64,000 bases of DNA from Myripristis murdjan (taxonomy: Eukaryota; Chordata; Actinopteri; Holocentriformes; Holocentridae): NCBI RefSeq assembly GCF_902150065.1, contig NC_043994.1:22583913-22647912 (forward strand), read 5' to 3'. Positions 1-22,694 of the stretch are shown in pieces. The first letter of the stretch is position 1. Each line of letters opens with the position of its first letter. Below the pieces are notes generated by a model. That model saw only the letters and a program-made list of their open reading frames with translations. It made no database searches and was not told the DNA's origin. Both the position numbers and the translations under genes were made by a program.

Positions 1-10746
<10,746 letters not shown>

Positions 10747-10849
10747 ATAGTGGACGGATGTGTGTGGGGTGCGGGAGAAAGACTGTGCGACAAAGCAACA
10801 ACACAAGCAATGTCAAAAGTGTCCTCCTCCAGAAGGTCTCAAGGATTTA

Positions 10850-10855
10850 AATAAA
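10850..10855 (+). terminator. Candidate micu1 polyadenylation signal
   Basis: AATAAA lies 104 nt after the micu1 stop codon. A second candidate, ATTAAA at 11522-11527, would give a longer 3' UTR of about 800 nt. The sequence alone cannot tell which is used. Confidence 0.45.
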
Positions 10856-11955
10856 CAATTAATGCAAAGAACTCAATAAGACTGCGGCGCCGAGACGCAC
10901 CATCCGTCATTCACGCATGTCAGTGTGGCTAGAGCTTTCGATATAGTGACTGAAGCATGCTGACACAGCACAGTGTGTCCTGAGATGCTTTCCCAATGCG
11001 TTTCCTGGTCCAAGGCATCATTGGTATTTGGACTTTGTAAACTTGTACATTTATTTTTGCCACATCCTATGGAGGAATGCAGTGCCAACAGCAGGCCACC
11101 ACGCAACCAGCAGTGAGCCTGTCCCAAACTAAGTACAGCACTTCGGTAGATGAAGCCTAGTTGAGGTGATTTATTCTTTGACTGCAAACGGCAAGAGAAA
11201 AAACTCAATCAAATTTGACCTTCAGCTGTATAAATGCTGCAGTATGTTACCTCCGTATTTGGTATGGATTGGATAGGACGGTAACTATTTCTGTGGTGGG
11301 GCAGAGTGATGGCCGCTGGTAATCTTGTTAGCACCTCATTATTCCTTACTCTTGTTCAGTCTGCTCGCTCTAGCTGAATCTTTAGTCCTATTATCTTGGA
11401 CCATAAGGGATCAACGAAGCCTGCCTTGCACTACAATTTACTCTTCAAAGTGTGTATACTCAGTTGTCATTCCTGCTCACTGAATGACTTTATGTAAGAT
11501 GGATATCAAAAGAATTACTCTATTAAAGGTGTTTTATTAACAAACAAATCCTCTCTGACTGGCATTTTTTAATTCTTGCCTTTGTGCTTTGCTTGTAAGA
11601 CATCATTTCCCTGCCATGTTCTCATTACCAAACTTTGAAGCACCGTGGGGAATTATTGAAACTAATCTTTGGGGCACTGAGGAAGTCATTTGTCATTATA
11701 TGTAATGAACCAGAGTGTGAAATGTTTGGCCAAAGTGCATCGCTGATTGTATGCATTGTGTAAGTGTGTGCAAGAGGAAGAAAAAGATGGTAATTTGTGG
11801 GAAGTAGTAGTCAGCCTTTTTCTTTAATTGAAATGGACAGGATTGGCAGTCCTCAGCCTCCGTTGCCCATTAAAAGATTGTCCTGCAGCCCTGCCTACAC
11901 ACACACACACACACACACCACTGCAGTGCCCTTAAACAAGCTTGTTCGCTCTATT

Positions 11956-12004
<49 letters not shown>

Positions 12005-13239
12005 GCAACAGACATACGGAAGTGGTACTCAGGAGTGATTGCCAGGGAGGAGATTAGGCTGAAGTGTCTCATCAGTATTCCTTATTCGTGTTCTTCCCAG
12101 AGCTTAAGTCAGGCTTTCAAATCTGAGAAGATACAACCTCAAGTGTTGTCTAAAAGCATGTATCCCTAGAACACCACAGTCTCCTCAGCGTTACGGCACA
12201 TTAGTTACTTCTGCAATCAAAACTTGCTAACCTGATCATGGCTCCTGTATGTGGCCCACAGAGCCAGGAGTGGGCTCCCAGCCTCCAGAAAGCTGCTGAA
12301 CAACACTGGATTGAATGGCACCAAGTCTCTCGCAACAGTGGTTCCATCTGTGCTGCAGACTGCCTAGTAACTGTTCTGGCTGTACTGAACACCCTGCTCA
12401 ACAGCTCAGCCGTGTAAACCTCGAGCGAGCAAGCTGTGTCATATTTTTCTGCTTGGTGTGCGCTGAGGCCAATGCTCCATGGGTAAATGTTTCTAGACTT
12501 CTGAAGGAGGCTAAATTTAGACTGTGATTGAATGCCTTCGTCTTAAGTCGACGGTTCTTATTTACGTGCGGGCTCAGAAATGCACACAATCCCTCAATCT
12601 GTATACATACGCAATGTAAGAACAGCGCGTGTTTTCCTTCGAGTGTGAATTAGTACCAAGCTGTTTCTGCTGATGAATGCAAAGTGTATATGTGTGTTTG
12701 TGTGTGTGCAATCAGGTCATATTTCATGTGCCTTCTGTCATACCCAAGAGTTACGGCGCAGTAACAAACACAAATGCTCTACCATAGGGGCTCAGTTTGC
12801 ACTCGGCATTCATCGAGGGTTAAAAAGCCGGTGATGAAGCCAAGCTCTGCTGATCATGAAACATTTGAAATCTATTCCCAAACTGAGTCCTTAGATAACC
12901 AGTGTAGGAATGCTACGATTGGGAGTAATTTGATTTTAGCACCAGTTGAAGATCCTAGCTGTTTATTTATTAATTTAAACCTTTATTTTACCAGGCAAAA
13001 ATTGCTTAAGATAAAAAATCTCTTTTACGAGCAAGGCCTGGCCAAGAAGGCGAATCTGACGAGAAGAGAGAAAAAAAAAACATTCTGTGCAAGCTGAAGG
13101 TAGCAGATTTGATTTGGGTTTTAGATTAAGGTCTGTCTCCAGGGAGGTAACCCTTTTTAGACCTCAGTACAATTTGATACCATAAGTCAACCAATTTTAA
13201 ATTTGGATTAGTATTACCAGCATTGCATTGGACTGATTC
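10856..13239. other. Intergenic DNA between micu1 and nolc1 3' ends
   Basis: This space between convergent genes holds CA microsatellites (11897-11918 and 11956-12001) and no supported gene. Around 12975-13040 there is a block (TTTAAACCTTTATTTTACC and onward) resembling an interspersed repeat common in teleost genomes. I could not define its ends. Confidence 0.5.
11956..12001. repeat. (CA)n microsatellite
   Basis: About 22 uninterrupted CA units, preceded 40 bp upstream by a shorter CA run. Confidence 0.95.
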
Positions 13240-13470
13240 ATACTCCTAGTCCAAGGGCGTATTCTCTGTAATCACAAATGATTTGCCCATGTCTACAAGT
13301 ATCAGACATGGAGTGCCATGAGGTCAATTTTATTTTCCATCTAATTCTCACTTGGCCACATTAATCCGTAAACACATTTCGTGTCAGTGCTACGTTGATG
13401 ACACTGGGCTCTATCTGTCTCTGAAACTTGATCCTTTCATGCACTAAACAACTGCCTCTGGGATATTAAC
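13240..13470 (+). mobile_element. Decayed LINE reverse transcriptase fragment (fish L2/CR1-like)
   Basis: Translation on the + strand gives RHGVP, one in-frame stop, GQF, then (after degenerate residues) HLATLIRKHIS and CQCYVDDTGLYLSLKL. This matches the block of fish non-LTR retrotransposons that reads HGVPQGS...LLPLGHIIRKH...CYADDTQLYLS. The catalytic YADD motif is present as YVDD. The copy is short, has at least one stop in the RT core and lacks both element ends. Clade assignment between L2 and related CR1-group LINEs is by memory of the motif. Confidence 0.7.
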
Positions 13471-14308
13471 TGCAGTAATTTATTTATTTATTTATTTATT
13501 TTATTTAGTCATCTCACTTCCACCTCTACAAGCATGATGCAGTGCAAGCTAGGTAGTCTTGATTTGGAGCAAGTCATCAATAATATCTTCTTATAGGCTT
13601 GTAAATCTACAAGTCTATAAAATCTACAAGTGTAACTCTGAGCAGTCTCCTGTATCTGTTGGTAAGTAGTCATTTGCTTGAAAAGAGACCTTTTCTATGA
13701 TGCTGTATGCTGAGCTGTAAACCCACTCAGATTTCTATCATAGACTGTTGCTGTTTAATACAATCTCACAGGACAGATTATGGTATGCCCATTTCTTGTT
13801 TTTTCCTGTGCTGAACTAAGGCAGTGATAGTAGCAGTTCCTCTCTCTGTGACGGAGGAGTGAGGGATGTCTGGACCTGCAGGTGAAGCAGCTGATGGGTA
13901 AGAGCCACTGTTTTGCCAGTGCTGCTGTTTTTCTCTGCCCTTGATCCATGTAGCCATGCGTGCTCTCGGATTTTGAAATCCGAATTGGCAATAAAATGAT
14001 TGGGCCTCATCAATTATCTTCTTCCTACACTGCAAGGAACTGAAATTCGCCTAAATACAGAGGAACCCAAGAAGAGAATGGCTTACAAGTCAACAGAGGT
14101 CAGTGCAGCAGCTCAAAGTTGTCTGACTGCCATCAAGTGGCCCTGCTGAGTATTTCACATCAGCTTTTTTTGCTGAGGAAGGAGTTGGATCATTTTCCAG
14201 TCAGTGGTCAGCACTCTCCAAAAAGAAGACCTTATTATCATGCATGGCCTGACTGTCAAACACTCTTGACCTCTGGGGGGAAAGGATGCATTATGAATTT
14301 GTCTCATT

Positions 14309-14451
14309 TAGGGTGTTGCAATATACAGATATTGATGATAGCCCTGATATTTAAAAATGGAATATTGTTACATTAATCAGCAGTATTGTGTAAATTATCC
14401 ATCTATTAAATAATTTCCATGTCTTTGGTTAGTGTTTCACTCTCCCAATGC

Positions 14452-14490
<39 letters not shown>

Positions 14491-14647
14491 TCCACCTCCA
14501 TAAATTTGTATTTTGGTTTGTGCCAAGAGACAAAACGCATAAAAGTGAATCTGATTAATCATTTTTCCTTCAAATTTTCTAGATATAACAGTTTTTTCTT
14601 TGTCTGCAATAACCATGTAAGGAAAACATGATATTGTGACAGCCCTA
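14309..14647. mobile_element. hAT-type MITE
   Basis: Inverted ends begin TAGGGTGTTGCAATAT on the left and TAGGGCTGTCACAATATCA on the right (opposite strand). The 8-bp flanks are GTCTCATT and GCCTCGTT, agreeing at 6 of 8 positions with both differences being transitions, as expected for an old 8-bp hAT target duplication. The 339-bp element has no ORF and contains a CA microsatellite (14456-14488). Confidence 0.6.
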
Positions 14648-14929
14648 GCCTCGTTTGTTAGAGTCCTTTTACAACAACAAAGCTAAAGACTGTAGTTCTG
14701 CTCGTTTCGAACGGTGGATTGGATAAAAGCCCTTGTATCAAAGCTCTTGCACTCTCTTCGGGCTGTGCAGCTAGGTGTGAAGCTGCAGTGTCGCTATGTG
14801 TGAACACAGCCCTAGAAAAAGCTGCGGCTGCTCTGATTAAAGTGAAACCAGGGCGCTCAGGAGAGAGATGAAAGGAAAAATAAGACCTACAGTCTAAAAC
14901 CGCAATGATCACACCAAGAATTAATCTGT

Positions 14930-15935
14930 CAAATCTTTAATTACAGTTGCAAGAATCAATAAGAAAAGAGACAGGTCGTACACAAAAGTTTTAACAGTAA
15001 ATTCAAATTGAGACAACTTGATGGTGGGTGGTATGGAAACCCACAAGCTGTCAATCATGTTGGTGAATAAAGTAAATTCCACACCATTGATCCAGTAGTT
15101 TGGTGGGTTTAAAGGGGCAGTCTCACTTCAGCATGAGGGAAAAAAAAAAAACACAGACTAAGAAAAATGGCTTGAGAATGACATGGAAAAAAATCTGAGG
15201 TCCTCAAGGTTGAAATGGAATAAAACATTTAAATAAATACTTAATATAAAACGTAGGTCGTTAAATGTTCACATAGAGACGAAGCCCAAGTTTCACATCC
15301 TCTCCACACCGAAAGGTGGCCAAACAAAAAAGCACAAGCCAACCAAATTCCAACAATCTATGTAAGGTATAAAAAAATCCATTTCAGCCTTTCCTTCCTC
15401 AGATAAAGAACCTGTCGAGATGAATGGCTGATGTCCTTTCAACATAGATATACAAGTAAAATTAGCTCCAATTTTTATGTTATAAGGACATAAAGAGAGA
15501 CGCTTGTTGAATGAGAAAAACAGTACAGGTTAACAAAGTCAAAATAAGCAACAAAGGAGCCAAAACGCAAATAAGCATCTTTACATTAACTGGTGGCCTA
15601 CAGCCACCTAGTGGCTACAAGTGGTAACTGCAGTGCCTGGATATCAGCTCTGATAATCTGTCCAGCAGAGGATATACCTCTCCTGCCACCACTAAACGCA
15701 CTACACCGTTGGTTTCAGGTGAGTTGAAGCAAATAGTCTCCCGTTACAAACTAATAGCAGAGAATCACATCTAAGTGCCCACTCACCACAAGGGTTCACA
15801 TTCTTCTGTCAGTTTGCTGCTGCTACTGTAAGAAGTGTGGTGATGATGGTCAGGGAGGAGTTTGTACAGAGGACAGACAACTGACAGTCCTGAGGTACAG
15901 GAGTTTGGATGGGTGTGTGAGGTGTGAGAAGGTCC
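14930..15935 (-). other. Likely 3' UTR of nolc1
   Basis: No gene lies between the nolc1 stop codon and an ATTAAA signal (opposite strand, 14936-14941). The extent is inferred from the signal, not from transcript data. Confidence 0.4.
14936..14941 (-). terminator. Candidate nolc1 polyadenylation signal (ATTAAA)
   Basis: ATTAAA on the minus strand about 1 kb after the nolc1 stop. Transcripts ending here would end about 290 nt from the hAT-type MITE at 14309-14647 and well clear of the micu1 3' end. Confidence 0.4.
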
Positions 15936-18900
15936 TCAGTCACTGTCAAATCTGATGGAGTTGACCGAAGTGGAGATGGCTCCTCCTCGGTAGCTGCCCC
16001 TCTTCTTCTTTGTCTTTTCATGGCGGAAGGACTTGCCTTTGGTGAACCTGAGCACATCATTAGCTTTCTGGCCCCAGTCACCGTTGGCTCCAAGCTGGAG
16101 GAGAGAAAACACATTAGGATGCTAAGCCATTTTTAAAGTGTTTTTGTTAAAGTGTTTGCGTCAATGTTTTTTATGTGCATCTTGCCATATCACACAACAA
16201 AGCTTGATGAAACAGCAAATGTGGAATGAAATCCCCAAAAGCAACAAAGTTCATACGATTAATTGAGGCGGATTCTGTTTTTTTCCCCTCAGTAAAAAGA
16301 ACAAAAAAACAGAACATGTGCATTGTATTTAATGACCTTTGACCTCTGACTTCAGACACAGCTGACTGTCACAGCACATGGACGTAACATCAGAAACAAA
16401 CCTTAATTTACTTGATTTTTCCCAGAATTTAATTATTCACTAATGGAAACATAGTGAAACAGTTGAAGGGATTACATTGTTCAGCTCACCTTTGCGTCAA
16501 AAGAGTTGTCTGCAAGACGGTCATCAACGTCTACTTCCTCTTCTCTTACTCGACGGAAAGGTACATTGGCAGACTGAGGGACAGAGACAAACAGTCAATA
16601 TTCATAACACCCCAAGTCCCTTTTCTGCAAGGACACCACCTTAACTCAGTGACATGGATCTGGCAGACCAGAGTACATGGAAATCATACAGATCCTACAG
16701 ATTACGTCCCGGTCTCAGCGGTCTTACCTTCTGCTTGACTTTAGGAAAGGTCTGTGGCGTTTTTGTTGCTTTCTTGGTTTTGGGAGTCTTGTCTTCAGCT
16801 TCGTCCTCTTCAGATGACTCTCCAGTTCTTTTTCTCTTGCCATTTGTGCCTATATGAATAAAGAAGAAAACAATCCACATCAGTCCTGCTCATGATATTG
16901 CCGAGAGCAATTTTTCACACTGTTAGGCCCATAGGTGCTATATGAAACCTCCCAAAAAGGCCAACAATGGTTGGAGAGAGCAGTGGTAAGAAACAAACAA
17001 GCATGACCTTTTCTAGTCTTCTCATAAACATTCAATTTTGTGCAGAAATGTCAACAACATTCAGTATTTATTAACAGTTACCATTTGTTGTGGGGGTGGT
17101 GGGTGCTGTGGCTGCTTTAGTGGTCTGTTCATCCTCATCTGATGAACTTTCAGAGGAGCTGCTGCTCTCTTTAGGTTTAGCTGCGGCTGCTGGGGGCGTC
17201 TTGGTAGGTGCAGCTGGGGTAGCAGGTTTTTTAGTCTTTTTACTGGCCTCTTCCTCTTCTTCAGAGCTGCTGTCACTCGATGAGGACTCAGTTGGCTTGG
17301 CTGGAGCCTTGGCTGCTGGGGTGGCTGTCTTGGGTGTTGCTGCCTTGCCATTGGTGACTGCAGGCTTGGCAGGTGTGGTCTTGGCCTCCGTCTCAGACTC
17401 AGAGCTGTCAGAAGACTCAGAGCTGCTCTCTTCTGTCTTCTTTGCTGGGGCTGCAGGTGCCTTCGCAGCTGCTGGCTTGGGCACTGGTGCTGCCTTCTTT
17501 TTGTCCTCCTCATCACTGGAACTATCATCACTGGAGCTATCGGAGGCACCACGGCTAGAATCAGCAGGAGCCTTGGTGACAGGAGCAGCAGGGGCAGGAC
17601 GCTTGGCAGCCTCTGCTACTGCAGATGGTTTCTTGGCTGCAGGTTTGACAGCAGCATCATTTTCAGAATCAGAGCTGTCACTGCCAGAGTCAGAGCTGCT
17701 TTCTGCTGCTGCAGCAAGCTTTGCTACAGGGGTGGTAGGCTTTGATGCTGAACCAGCTGGCTTCACTGCTGTTGACTTAGCCTTAGCTGGTTCTTCTTCA
17801 TCTTCGGAGGACTCAGATTCAGAGCTGCTTTCTGCTGCAGCAGGCTTTTTAACAGGAGTAGCGATTTTTGAGGCGGGGGTAGCAGGTTTTGAGGCTGAAG
17901 GAGCTGGTTTTGTTGCAGCTGGCTTGGCCTTGGTTGGTTCTTCATCTTCAGAGGAGGAGTCAGATTCAGAACTGCTTTCTGCTGCAGCGGCAGGCTTTGC
18001 TGCAGGGGTAGCAGGTTTTGAGGCCGGGGCAGCTGGTTTAGCTGCAGCTGGCTTGGCTTTGGGTGGTTCTTCTTCATCTTCAGAGGAGTCATCAGAGTCA
18101 GAACTGCTCTCTGCTGCAGCAGCAGCAGGCTTTGCTGCAGGGGTAGCAGGTTTTGAGGCCGGGGTTGCTGGTTTAGCTGCAGCTGGCTTGGCTTTAGCAG
18201 GTTCCTCTTCCTCATCAGAAGAGTCCTCTGACCCAGAGCTGCTCTCGGCAGCCTTGGCTGGGGTTTTTGGGGTGGAAGCAACAGGCTTTGCTGGGGCAGC
18301 AGATTTAGCAGCAGGTTTTGCTGGGGCAGCAGATTTAGCAACAGGTTTTGCTGGGGCTTCATCTTCAGAACTGCTTTCTGAGTCTGAAACACAGTTACAC
18401 AGGTAAGAATGTAACGTTAAAATAAGTGACATGAAATAACCGGAAAAGTTGGAAGATCATGAGATTCAATTTGAATGATCATCAACAACAGAATAGGGGT
18501 AAACAACATAAATGACCAAGTCATGACTGCCAGTTCTGTTATTACAGTTTGTTAGTCTGTTATTAAACTGGTTAAAAAATTTAAAAATGGCTGAACAGAC
18601 AAGCAGATTTGCAAGTAAGAAAAAAAAAGTATTATAACAAATGGCCAAATTATAAATAAATAACGGGCTGAAATTTGGATTTATTTACCTGAGCTTGACG
18701 AGTCGTCTTTTTTAGCTGGGGGTTTCTTGGCAGGTGCAGCTTTAGCTATGGGCTTCTTCGGCACCTCCTCCTCCTCCTCTGAACTGGAGTCTTCTTCTGA
18801 GGAAGAGTCTTTCTTAGCAGGTGTGACTTTAGCTGGGACAGGCTTAGCGGGGGTCACCTTCACTGAAGGCTTCACCTCCTCCTCTTCCTCCTCTGAGCTA

Positions 18901-21714
18901 GATGAATCTTCCTCCTCCCCAGCAGGTGCAGCCTTGGCTGGGGCAGCCTTGGCTGGGGCAGCTTTGACCGGGGCTGCTTTAGCCGCAGTTGCTTTGGCTG
19001 CAGGTTTCTTTTCCTCTTCTTCATCTGAGCTTGAATCTGAACAGATGGGCACGTTCAAAAGCTTTGCATGACTTCAGATCATATTGCATATAAAGTGACT
19101 GTGGCTCAAACTTCTGTCCCTACCTGAACTTTCTGAGCTGGAGTCTTGCTTCTTTGCAGCAGTTTTAGGTGCGCTGGGTTTAACAGGGGCAGCCTTTGCA
19201 GGGGCGGATTTTGCAGGGGTGGACTTTGCAGGAGCAGGTTTAGCTATGAAGAATGCAACACTGTTAAAACAATTCCCATAAATACAAAAGACACTATAAG
19301 TCAAAGAAAATGGGCATTTCTTACCCGTCACTTTCTTCTCCTCTTCATCACTGCTGTCATCACTGCTGTCTGAGGAGTCACTGTCCTTAGCCTTGCTGGC
19401 TGCTGCTGCAGCCGGAGCTTTCTGGACTGCAGCAGGAGGTGGGACTGCACTGTACGCTCCTGCCAACACACAGCCACCTGATCAGCATCAAGGCACATTC
19501 ACTCTGATCTCAGTGATACTCGTGGACACAAAGGGAAGCAACAGCGCACCTGCTTTAGGCTTTTTGGTGGGAGGAGCCTCATCTTCATCAGATGAAGAGT
19601 CCTCGCTGCTGGACTCAGCTGCAGCAGCAGCTTTAGCTGGAGCAGCTTTAGCAGGAGCAGCTTTAGCAGGAGCAGCTTTAGCAGGAGCAGCGGGGGTCTT
19701 CACTTGGGCTGGTGACTTTACTGGTGCCTGTCAAGATATACAAGATCCACAATGAAGGTTTAAAGCAGGGGTATCCAATCATGTGCCATAGAGGGCCAAG
19801 AGGCTGTAGGTTTTCATTCCAACCAAGACCTCCACCAGGTGACTTCACTGATCACCGCACCTTGTATCAGAGAGGAGGAACTAATCAGTGAAATAACCTG
19901 GTGGAGGTCTTGGTTGGAATGAATACCTGCAGCCTCTTGGCCCTCCATGGCACATGATTGGACACCCCTGGTCCCCAAGTCTATATGTACTTGTTAAAAT
20001 CCAAGTTGTTAAGCTTCTTTTAGCAAATATATCAAAAGTCTCCAATAACAAAGGAAGTGATATTCAGGAAAGGACTAATTTTGTGTACCTTAGCTGGTTT
20101 GTCGTCTTCAGAGTCAGATGAACTGTCCTCGCTGCTACTGCTCTCCTGCTTTTTCTGAGCTGCACCTTTAGTGGTGGTGGCAACTTTGGGTGTTGTGACC
20201 GTACCAGCCTTAGGTTCTATTAAACATCCAACATTAGATAAGACATATGTCAAACCAAATGCAAACATTATCAGTTTTTTTTTTTTTATTTCACCATACT
20301 GACAGCTGGATCTCAATATGCTTGAAGTCAACCCATCAACTCACTGGGTGCAGGGACTTTAGCTGGCTGCTCGTCTTCAGAGTCAGACTCCTCACTGCTA
20401 GAGCTGCTGTCCTTCTTCCTTGTACCACCTGCTGCTGCAGGGGGCTTTGCTGGAGCCTGCAAGCAGAAATTACACCCTTGATCTTTGACAATGTAACAGA
20501 CACGATCATGCTGCAAAGAGTACATAGAATTAGTAGAGGTGAATGTAGGATTTGTTTGGATTTTGGATATTCCTTCCTACCTTTGCAGGAGCCATTGCAT
20601 TTGTGGACTCATCTTCAGAGCCACTTGAATCCTCACTGCTGCTAGATGCAGCTTTAGCGGCTGCTGCTGCTGCTGCTGCTTTAGCAGGCACAGCCTTAGC
20701 TGCTGAAAAAGATCATGATCAGAGAAATTTAATGTAATATTGCTTTAGGGATGCTCTGGAATCACTGCTACCCCAGATTTTCTATAATTAAATGCAACCT
20801 TGTTAATGCTCCGCCACGGGATGCGTCATCAACTGTACCTGCTGGAGTTGTTTTTTTCGGTGGAGGAGCAGCTTCCTCCTCCTCGCTGCTTGACTCCTCA
20901 CTGCTGGAGGTCTCCGTGCTGGGTTTCGCCTTCTTGGCTGATGGCCCATTTGCGGCTTCAGCCTTGCTGGAAGGGGCTTTTCGTTTCCTGGCTTCAGGAG
21001 ACCTAAAAGAAACAGTGACAATGTTAAAAACTTGACAGGGAAGTCAGCAGGCATCTTGACTGAACGCATAAGCATCACCATCGACATCTTACATGATGAG
21101 GCGTTAGTAGGGACTGAATTACCCTCAAAACTGTTTACGGGAATAATTTCCAAGTTCAGTGGTTGCTAACATTAGTGCGAACAAATCAGAGAGGACTACA
21201 GAAATAACTGAGGGGCGATTAGCAACTCACTTCACCCAGAAGTTGTAGATGTTGACGAGGCTTTCTTCATTTTGATCTTGTGGATTCTGTTGGGAAACAA
21301 AATACTGCGTTACAACCAATCACTTTCCATAGCCGCTGGTAAAGCTAACACACAGGTGACTGTTGACAGCACGGTGTCTGTGTTAGCAGAGACTCGTGAT
21401 TAACTCTAAACGAGCAGGTGAAGGCTGAGATACACCTAACATGTGAGTTTTAACCAACACGTGCGGAGCAGAGCCGCAGCACAGCAGCTATGTCCACCTC
21501 CTCCTCGTGCTGCTGTTTTCCCTGAAACGGAACTTTTCCTCGCGCCGGCTGGACACCCGACAGCACGCGACTCGCTGACGACGCCACCCCGCGCGCCTCT
21601 TACCACTTTGGTCTGCTTGAGGAACTGCTGCGCCGCCTTGGTGAACTTGTTCTCCAGCAGAAAGGAGTACACACACTTGTACAGGTCGCTGGGCACCGAC
21701 TTGTGTTCCGCCAT
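15936..21714 (-). CDS. nolc1: Nucleolar and coiled-body phosphoprotein 1 (Nopp140), complete, 14 exons
   Basis: NOLC1 shuttles between nucleolus and Cajal bodies, binds snoRNPs and RNA polymerase I machinery, and is a heavily CK2-phosphorylated disordered scaffold. Exons, 5' to 3': 21604-21714, 21231-21286, 20839-21002, 20581-20702, 20345-20456, 20089-20216, 19550-19727, 19325-19459, 19124-19243, 18689-19036, 17082-18383, 16728-16849, 16490-16573, 15936-16094. They sum to 3,141 nt (1,046 residues), with phases matching throughout. The N-terminus [20 protein letters not shown] is a LisH-type dimerisation motif. The middle alternates acidic serine blocks ([12 protein letters not shown]) with Lys-Ala-Pro blocks ([10 protein letters not shown]). 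The C-terminus keeps the SRP40-like domain: [56 protein letters not shown]. Human NOLC1 is about 700 residues, so this copy is enlarged, mostly in the 1,302-nt exon 11. A GTG codon just upstream is not needed as a start. The second exon's acceptor and exon 4's NAGNAG acceptor (CAGCAG near 20702) are the least certain borders. Confidence 0.95.
19766..19970. mobile_element. Palindromic hAT-like MITE in a nolc1 intron
   Basis: The 205-bp element starts CAGGGGTATCCAATCATG and ends with its near-perfect inverse (CAGGGGTGTCCAATCATG on the other strand). The inverted arms extend for about 70 bp each and leave a small centre, so the RNA could fold into a long hairpin. CAGGGGTGTCCAA is a typical hAT end. 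The 8-bp flanks (GTTTAAAG and GTCCCCAA) no longer match well. It lies in the intron between nolc1 exons 6 and 7. Confidence 0.7.
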
Positions 21715-21800
21715 CTTCACCACGCTCCGTGTGCAAGGGGAGAAGCGTCTGGGTTACGTGGGCACGTGAGGAGAGCGCGAGGCGCGTAAAGAAGACGTCA
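21706..21800 (-). promoter_or_regulatory. nolc1 core promoter with E-box and CRE-like motif
   Basis: The region around and upstream of the nolc1 start codon is GC- and CpG-rich. It contains the palindromic E-box CACGTG at 21763-21768, about 50 nt upstream of the ATG. A CRE-like GACGTCA lies at 21794-21800, and a YY1-like AAGATGGCGG overlaps the ATG itself. E-boxes of this type bind MYC/MAX, and nolc1 is a known MYC-responsive ribosome-biogenesis gene in mammals. Use in this species is inferred. Confidence 0.45.
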
Positions 21801-21952
21801 TGCTATGTTTCACACGAAGCTTGTAGAGTAAGAACAGAGCTCACTCTGTTAGGGGGGAAAAAAGTCTGGACCATTTCCCGGCCTGAACATACGCAGTGAG
21901 CCTGTCGCATGAGCATTCATCCTCATAATGTGGCCTGCCAAGACTTGTTTTC

Positions 21953-22025
21953 AGAATCAGAATAAAAAAATACTTTATTGATTTCCGAGGAGGAACTGGG
22001 ACAATCTCAACAGAAGAATCAAATT
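21953..22025. repeat. Teleost interspersed repeat tail (TACTTTATTGAT type)
   Basis: The motif CAGAATCAGAATA followed by ATACTTTATTGATTTC is a very common tail in fish genomes. A second, related copy (TGTACTTTATTGATCCC) lies at 23440-23470. The parental element class is not certain. Confidence 0.45.
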
Positions 22026-22237
22026 GTAAGAAACAGGAAAAAAAAAAAAACATGCCTTATAAATTTGAAAAAAGCATGTGCATTATGTCTAATGATGTCT
22101 AATGTCTAACATTTTACATGTAAAACATCAAGCACAGTATCCAAAGAGCAGACTATCCTCATCATATCAAAATCATGAGGTAAAACATATCACAGAGTAC
22201 AAATGAGGCATTATGCTGAAGAATAATGCTATTAGTT

Positions 22238-22335
22238 TTGTTATGAGTGAAGCGAAGCGCATGAATTAGAACTGCATGAAGATTGACATAAAACAGGTCA
22301 ATTTATAAATATGGTGACGTGCTAAAAAAATAATA
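22238..22335 (+). repeat. Dispersed repeat, copy A (pairs with 26726-26830)
   Basis: The block TTGTTATGAGTGAAG followed by GCATGAAGATTGACATAAAA and a downstream GCTGAAA/GCTAAAA segment recurs, diverged, at 26726-26830. Family unknown; no coding potential. Confidence 0.45.
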
Positions 22336-22694
22336 ATAATAATAATAATTGCGGAAATAGAGGCAGAGTGAGAGCTCTTAACTTTTTTACCCTCTTGGGA
22401 TTCACAATTGGCCAACAGCAAAAATAACAGCAACAACAACAAATGTGTGTGAAATATTGTAATTGGTAATTAGGGTATAATTTTATTATTTTGCGCTTTT
22501 GAGATGTTTAGCCCATTACTAAATTTCTCTTTGCAGTCAACATCAGTCTCATACATTACGCGTCATCGCCGAGCTCCTCCCCCTCCCTCGTGTCATAACA
22601 TGGCCGTCTTTGACAAGGATAAACTTGGTGATGACATTACCTGTGCTGCCTGAGCTCAACGTGTGTATCTGTATTTTCTGAGAGTGTCGACGCC

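Noticed and set aside
17090-18406. 438-codon open frame on + opposite the nolc1 repeat exon
   Set aside because: It is the mirror of the low-complexity Ser/Lys-Ala-Pro exon (GC-rich third positions keep it open). The encoded Ala/Gly/Ser/Leu string has no domain, and the minus-strand gene explains the sequence.
21715-21723. Upstream GTG as the nolc1 start
   Set aside because: The ATG at 21714 is in good context and gives the family's usual N-terminus.
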